NCBI RefSeq assembly: GCF_021917145.1
Contig: NC_061082.1
Location: forward strand, 13,069,295 to 13,133,294
Length of the DNA: 64,000 bases
Source of the DNA: Hypomesus transpacificus
Lineage: Eukaryota; Chordata; Actinopteri; Osmeriformes; Osmeridae
Direction: 5' to 3'
Both the position numbers and the translations under genes were made by a program. Below the pieces are notes generated by a model, which did not search any database, was not told the DNA's origin, and saw only the letters and a program-made list of their open reading frames with translations. Shown in pieces: positions 55,633-64,000 of this stretch; within the stretch, counting starts at the first letter, position 1, and every line of letters starts with the position of its first letter.

Positions 55633-56446
55633 AGGACAAGTTATTTCTCATTGTGAGAAATAGGGTTAGGGTTAGAAAATTAGAGAAATTCACGCAACAC
55701 TAGATTTAGCGACTTTTCACCTTCCGTAAACTTACATCTAGCGATAGCGAAAAATCTGTCGACATCCTACTTTGGAAATCTCCGTTTTCAGCATTAACAT
55801 TAGGCTACTGTAATACTACTTGCTGTCAAAAAGTTTCGGATTTTGATTTAGGCTACGTCATCATTACTTAATCTAAATCTAGCGTAATCTAGCGATTTTT
55901 CAGAGAGCCTACTACTAGCCTAGAACGATTTCGGTAACTCAATGTGGGGCGCGAGATAGGCTACAATTTTTCGCGGCAGCGTTCAATTCCATCCTCAGCT
56001 ATCTCACGAGGTGGTACGACACTCGGTCACTGTCAGCGTTTTCCTCCACAAGTTTATGCAGTTATCAAATTTGTAGCTTGTAGGTTTAGTAAGTCTGTTG
56101 CCACCTGTAAGTAAGACTTTAATAACGGAACAGTTTGTCCCTTTAATAATAGTAGGCTAATGTATGCTTGATAGCTTTCTACTGTAGCTATACAGTATTG
56201 TAGTAGCTAGCTGACTAAATTTAAATTAGCCTAGCAAACCAGCTATTAATTGTCTATCCTCCTAATCAAGCACATATGCTGGTCCAGCTAGCCAAATAAT
56301 CAATTAGATATAATCTTATTGGTTTATATAGATATTGGTAATGCTCTAAACTTGTTTATTTAAGATTGTGGACTACTGTAGCCAAATTGCTAACTCCTGA
56401 CGTTTTCTTGTGGCCAGCATTCAGTGTACATAGGCCTTCACAGTCT

Positions 56447-58511
56447 ATGATGTCGACAGTGCCCAGGAAATTTACGGTAACCCACAAATACCAACGCAGA
56501 CGGAGGCGACAGCCCTACCCGGTCAGAAGCATCACCACCCGAAGCCAGTGCAAGACCAGCGGCAGCTTCTTTGAAAGGCTGCCTGGTGAAGTGTTTGACA
56601 TGATCCTAGACAGACTTTCTGGTGGGTTCATAAAAATGACAAAATATTGCTGCTAAATGGAATGAGACTTCCACACAGTAAGCTAATGTTGACTTCTCAC
56701 ACCATTGCAGATTTATATTTATTGCAGATTTATCACATTGGTCTTGTGCAATTGCTTTGTTGGCCATCTAAGCCTAAAACTATTTAAAATGACACAAATG
56801 CAACTTGCAAGATACCTAGCAAGGACTGTTGGCTAACTTGCATGTGATCCTGGACCAGTGTTGGAGATCAGTGTTTTCAGCATGGTGTCCAAAACCATCA
56901 GCAGCGACATCGCGGACCACATCTCCACTATCTCCTGGATAAACAGGATGATCAACCAGAGCTTCCACCACTGTGACTCCACAGAAGAAAGTCGAGTCAG
57001 CCACTATAACGCTTTGGGTAAGAGACTGTTCACTCAATTACTTTTTATTGAACCACTCACACTCACTCACCATCAGTCATTGTGATTTACATTATTTTTG
57101 TTTTTATTCATTGTCTCAGGCTTGTTGTTCAAGAGATGTACTCTATTGCTACCAACAAAGGACAGGTTAAAGTTTATATATAGCAAGGTCTCCCAGGTAA
57201 GACAGGGAAGAGTGAGGGAGGACAAGGCACACACTGAACACATTCCAAAGTCTACATTTCCTATATCGATGAGATTTAAGGAACAAAAGGGAATATAATG
57301 ATGCCGATTCAGTTCACATTGAACATGTACACTTGTCATCATCCTTGTCATGTCTGTCTTCTCCTTTCTCTAAGGTCCCCTGCTTCATGATGGAGCAGTG
57401 CACCACCTCTGCTCACTGCCTGGGCTTCTCCAGCTATGGAGTGTTTCTGCAGGTAAGAATTGCAACCTGTTTTTCTTCCAAACAGAGACATGACATCTTT
57501 TTTTCCCCCAGTGCATTTGGTAAAAAAAGTGATCTTGTTGGCAGACACTGATAGCGGGCTGGGACGAGCTGGAGTGCCATCGAGTTTTCAACTTCCTGTG
57601 TGACTTAACAAACCTCCAAAGGAAGATCCAGTCAGTGGTGACAGGGAAGCCAGGTACATTGTGTGTGTGTGTGTGTGTGAGGGTGAGAAAGAGAGAGAAT
57701 GAAAAAGCGGTTTAAGACCTGGTGAGAATGTCAGAAGAGGAGAGATCCTGAGCAACGGATAAAGACGAAAGAGACGAGACCAAACCAAGAGAGCATCGCT
57801 CCCCCTCTTCCTCAGGTGCGTGCCAGTTCCTGGAGCTGCAGATTCGCCTGTTCTGTCGTCAGGTTCTGTTGGACCCGTGGCAGCACCGCCGAGACACCCT
57901 GTTCTGGCTGACCCGCATCCTCAAACCCTGGCCCATGGTTAGCCAGGCCAGACTGCTCTTCATCCTCTACGGACCCCTGCTATCAGACAGTAGGTGACAC
58001 ACTCTACAGAGCTTCCCTCTGGTTGGCTCTGTCCTGATTCTGCTGCCCCCTCTCTGCCCACAGGCTCACTGGGCTGGCAGGAGATGCGGGGGCCTGATGT
58101 GGCCCACTGTGCTCTTTGGGACCTTGCTAAGGCTGTCGTCCTGCTTCACAGTGACCGAGAGGCCAAAGACTGGACCACCGACACGATACTGGCTGTCCTG
58201 GAAGAACTCACCGGTAGATTATTTGTATTTTCTTTTTGAACACACAATATGATAAACAATGTGGCTTCATCCGCACAACATCTATAAACTGATCACGTTT
58301 TTCAGTATAGGTTTCAGAGATACATGACAGTTAGTAACCCTGGTACACGTTTTTAATAGGTCAGATATTTATGACCTATATAGGTCACTTCTGCGGTACA
58401 TTCTAGTATACAGGTACCTTCAGCTCTTGGTCCACCTGTAACTAATGCTGCAGGAGATCCAAAAGGACTTGTCTTCCCCTCGTGACACTGCGCTTGTTGT
58501 GTCTGTCCCCC

Positions 58512-58546
<35 letters not shown>

Positions 58547-59412
58547 AGTCCTCCCCCAGGCCTGGCATGCAGAGAGTGTATCCCGCCTGTTGGTCCTGTG
58601 TGGAAACAGCCTGTGCTACAGCGTGTTGGCTAGCAAGGCCCTCAACGGACGACTCTTTGAGATCTCACGACTCATCGTTTACGTCACACTGGTTCGTGAC
58701 GAACGCTAGGAAAACAATTTAACCCAACAGAAGCATTTATTACTAACATAACCTTGGAAGTTGGATTTATACTGTATTATTACATTACATTTAATAATAA
58801 ATTCAAATATTAAATTGGTAGCCGTCAACTTGTCACAGGCTTGCTGATCACTTGGATGGCAATGCCCTTTTAATATAGCAACTGTACTACTCTGTTGGAT
58901 GGTGTTGCGCTTCAGGAGTCTTTCAAAGTGTCATGAAATGTGCTCCGGTCTGCAGGTGTGTGAGAAGGATGGCTTCTGCATGAACTGGTCAGTGAAGATG
59001 GTTCAGCAGCTGTGCCACGTGTTCCCCACCTCGGCAGAGAAGTGGTCCTTCATCCAGAGCCTGGAGAACATGTTCTCCGAGGTCACCATGGAGCTGTACG
59101 AGGTGGTCCTGGCAGGTTAGCTTTGCATGTATGCAGATGCTCCGATTTGAAAGTTTGATATTGTTTCTAAACATATAGATAAGGGCTAAACTTCTTTTTT
59201 TCCGCAAGGACAACCAAACTATTGGATAGTGTATGTGTGTGATGATTTGGTACTTCTAATCGTTACGTCTATAATATATGAAAGAACAATTCTGGAATTG
59301 GCCAGGTAACCGTCTTGAGGACATTGACACGTTCCAGACCCTCTGCAGCCTCCTCAATGCCAGTGCCCACTTCCACACTGAGATCCTACACATGTTCCTC
59401 AAAAAGGAATGA
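56447..59412 (+). CDS. fbxo47: F-box only protein 47
   Basis: FBXO47 is an F-box protein linked to meiosis and germ-cell development; F-box proteins recruit substrates to SKP1-CUL1 ubiquitin ligases. Ten coding exons join in frame to 443 codons (human 452): 56447-56621, 56859-57017, 57120-57196, 57375-57452, 57545-57653, 57816-57989, 58064-58213, 58549-58691, 58956-59115, 59306-59412. The F-box begins at FERLPGEVFDMILDRLS (about residues 41-57) and continues over the first intron as VLEISVFSMVSKTIS. Matches to human are nearly continuous in the middle: LGLLFKRCTLLLPTKDRLK, GWDELECHRVFNFLCDLTN, LFWLTRILKPWPMVSQARLL, CYSVLASKALNGRLFEISRL and VCEKDGFCMNWSVKMVQQLC. ATG 56447 is doubled (MMSTV), so 56450 is an equally possible start. 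The acceptor of exon 8 is a pure 32-nt C run ending in AG. The gene converges on arl6. Confidence 0.95.
58515..58546 (+). repeat. C32 homopolymer forming the fbxo47 exon 8 polypyrimidine tract
   Basis: Thirty-two consecutive C residues run directly into the AG (58547-58548) of the exon 8 acceptor. Exon 8 is needed for the frame and matches human FBXO47, so the splice site must be used despite having no U in the tract. Confidence 0.85.
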
Positions 59413-59769
59413 AGAGGCCAGGCCAGGAGCGAGACAGGACATGACAAAACAGGAAGTGGACATGAACGAAAGGGAGGAAGACGGACACTACTTAACCTTG
59501 AGGAACAAAGCAATGTCTCTTTTCTCCCATGGTGAAACGGTTTTATAGGATCAGCGCATTGTTACGAGAATCATAACGTTCGTTGTGGGCAACAAAATGT
59601 ATTTTGTTATCAACGGCGTATTTGTCAGCATATTTATAACATTCAAAATGTCTTAAAAACCTTAGTATTTATTTATATATGTCTTTCATTCTATTTATAT
59701 ATTTATAAAAGTGTACTGTATTTATTGCTGAATGTTGTTGCACAGCGGTGTTCAACTTGTATTATGTTT

Positions 59770-59775
59770 ATTAAA
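59770..59775 (+). promoter_or_regulatory. polyadenylation signal ATTAAA, probably fbxo47
   Basis: ATTAAA lies 358 nt after the fbxo47 stop codon in AT-rich 3' UTR. It is the best canonical variant before the converging arl6 3' end. Confidence 0.4.
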
Positions 59776-59921
59776 CAGGATGAAACAGGTTTATTGACAC
59801 TTGGGTATCAAACAAAGTGCCATTTGCCGCACTGACTAAACTTACAAACCATCCAAATTATTTTGGCAGTGTATGTAAGTCAACATACAATTTCTTTATA
59901 GGTCAACCTGAGCAATCAGGG

Positions 59922-59973
59922 TTTATTAAGAGCCTGCAAAGCAAGGGAACTGAGCAAATACCAAGCTTTTATT
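59922..59973 (-). promoter_or_regulatory. polyadenylation signals, probably arl6
   Basis: TTTATT at 59922-59927 and 59968-59973 on the plus strand reads AATAAA on the minus strand, 0.27-0.33 kb after the arl6 stop. The ends of fbxo47 and arl6 would then be separated by about 150 bp. Confidence 0.45.
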
Positions 59974-60246
59974 AAGTAAGACAAATTGAAATACAACACA
60001 GCAGTGGCTGATCTAATGTGTGAGAAGATCAGCATGTTTCATGGCATACAAAAACAAGCAGCATCAAATAACGGAAGGTAAAAATAAGTAGAACTGCTCA
60101 ATGCAACACAGTTACTTAACACAGGCTAACCCTCTCAGACAGCACCAGTGAATTCCATTTAGGTTATTTGGTCCCAGTCAAGACTGTTTGGTAGTTTAAC
60201 CCTGCTTCCTGTATCCATGGCAGCAAACGTCTGCCCCTCTACGACT

Positions 60247-63054
<2,808 letters not shown>

Positions 63055-64000
63055 TTTTGTCTGTTAACGCATCAGATACTAACACAACACATGTCCGATT
63101 ACATAGCGTCGAAAAAAGTTCAAAGCATATCCTTGAAATTAAAGCTGTAGAAATCGTGGACATCGACCAGCGCGGCAACACTTGAGTTTGCTATCTGGCT
63201 TTCCTGGTTTGGCTTAATCCTATTAACCGAATTAAATTATTTGAACCTCTGTGACCTGGTGCAGAGCTTTAGCGGGAAACTTGATTTAGTTAGCACACAG
63301 ACAGACCCAGGTCATCCACAATGGTTACTTAAGGGGGTTAAGGCTTAGTATAACTAGACTTTAATTGGCCCTTGGACTCTTGGAATTGCTCCTTATATAG
63401 AACCTGTAGGTCGTAGTTAGCGCAGTTATGACGATAAAGTGGATACATGGAATCACTTCTGTCTTTACGTCACAAGTTGTTCTTCCAACCTACCGCACAG
63501 ACTTTGTGTCCAGAGAAGGCCGTCACAAAGAAGTCCATGGGTCCACAGACAGTGCAAGATCCAACAGCGCCAGCTGCTGGTTGTTGCAAGTCCTGCACGT
63601 CGCCTTCAAGAAAGCTAAGATTCGCGAAAATGTTTGGCCCGATTCGCGAAAATCAATCCAGATGAGATTCATGGCAGGGGTTTGTTTTCAAATGTGGGTG
63701 GGGCAGTTTTTTTGGATGCAGCCGTTAAATTGATTTTCATTTCAAAAAGTGGGTAGGACATGTCCCCAGGAAACCTAAGCCCCTGCTAATAGTATCAAGA
63801 CGAGACAGCTGTGTCCGGTGTGACAATTATTTACCAAATACATTTACATTACATTTATGCATTTAGCAGCATTTACAAATGATAAAACAGTCAAACACCA
63901 GAACTGTTCACTTTTATTTGCAAATAAATATTCGCTTTAAACTGCTTCTTACAGTGTGCAAGATCTACCACATCTCTTTGGAAATTATAGAAAAATAAAA
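63055..64000. other. arl6 5' flank to the window edge
   Basis: Holds the arl6 5' UTR and promoter. A plus-strand open stretch at 63,428-63,733 is unrecognised and cannot be tested because the window ends. A TTTACATTACATTTATGCATTTAGCAG-type segment at about 63,840-63,865 resembles the edge of a common fish dispersed repeat. Confidence 0.45.

Larger units (their letters stand above)
52583..56446. other. intergenic region between the claudin and fbxo47 (divergent genes)
   Basis: This interval holds the claudin 5' flank, a C27 run followed by (AC)n (53,616-53,665), a candidate terminal exon (54,586-54,811), a palindromic TA-rich cluster (55,539-55,632) and the fbxo47 promoter/5' UTR region (about 55,950-56,446). 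Its genes on either side point away from each other. Confidence 0.55.
59413..60246. other. shared 3' region of convergent fbxo47 and arl6
   Basis: Contains both 3' UTRs. No open frame of note and no other feature except the polyadenylation signals at 59,770 (plus) and 59,922-59,973 (minus). Confidence 0.6.

Noticed and set aside
55664-55678. Telomere-like AGGGTTAGGGTTAG
   Set aside because: Only two copies; too short for an interstitial telomere block.
63428-63733. Head-to-head gene opposite arl6
   Set aside because: The frame is unrecognised, shows no splice donor and is cut by the window edge.
63673-63786. Possible second hAT-like element (GCAGGGG at both ends)
   Set aside because: Ends match for only a few bases and no 8-bp duplication flanks them.

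Overview
This window is a piece of a ray-finned fish (very probably teleost) nuclear genome. The evidence is vertebrate genes split by GT-AG introns, an intact Tc1-type DD34E transposon, hAT-type and TTAA-flanked miniature elements, and a very high density of CA/GA/TCTG microsatellites and C/G homopolymers. Nothing is prokaryotic: there are no operons, CRISPR arrays or plasmid features. The species cannot be fixed from the sequence.

Layout, left to right. 1-11,740 is the 5' part of a lims1 (PINCH1) gene on the minus strand. Two alternative first coding exons are visible (11,712-11,740 and 3,693-3,793), both ending in the same phase; the LIM-domain body lies beyond the left edge. A 1.66-kb Tc1 element with an uninterrupted transposase sits between them. 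13,783-25,355 is gcc2 (golgin GCC185), minus strand, 23 coding exons that join in frame to 1,694 codons, including a C-terminal GRIP domain. 25.4-44.0 kb is an 18.7-kb stretch with no gene I can support, rich in microsatellites. 44,016-48,542 is slc5a7 (high-affinity choline transporter CHT1), minus, 8 coding exons, 587 codons. 51,340-52,555 is a claudin-14-like gene, minus, 2 coding exons with a miniature transposon in the intron. 56,447-59,412 is fbxo47, plus, 10 coding exons, 443 codons. 60,247-63,054 is arl6 (BBS3), minus, 7 core coding exons giving exactly 186 codons, plus a possible extra 51-nt in-frame cassette exon.

The order slc5a7 - gcc2 - lims1, all in one orientation, matches human 2q12.3 as I recall it, minus the SULT1C cluster that lies between SLC5A7 and GCC2 in human. 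The cldn14-like, fbxo47 and arl6 genes to the right are not neighbours of SLC5A7 in human, so a rearrangement breakpoint probably lies near 48.6-51.3 kb. The genes do not form a pathway: integrin adhesion (lims1), Golgi tethering (gcc2), acetylcholine synthesis (slc5a7), tight junctions (claudin), germline/meiotic F-box (fbxo47) and ciliary trafficking (arl6). fbxo47 and arl6 converge, their stop codons 0.8 kb apart.

I see no wholly new biological system. The most checkable unusual points are the 17-codon cassette exon in arl6 just before switch I, a 32-nt pure C tract that ends directly at the AG of an fbxo47 3' splice site, the intact Tc1 transposon, a 926-bp hAT-type element with a perfect 8-bp target duplication, and two orphan exon-like segments (326-562 plus; 54,586-54,811 minus).
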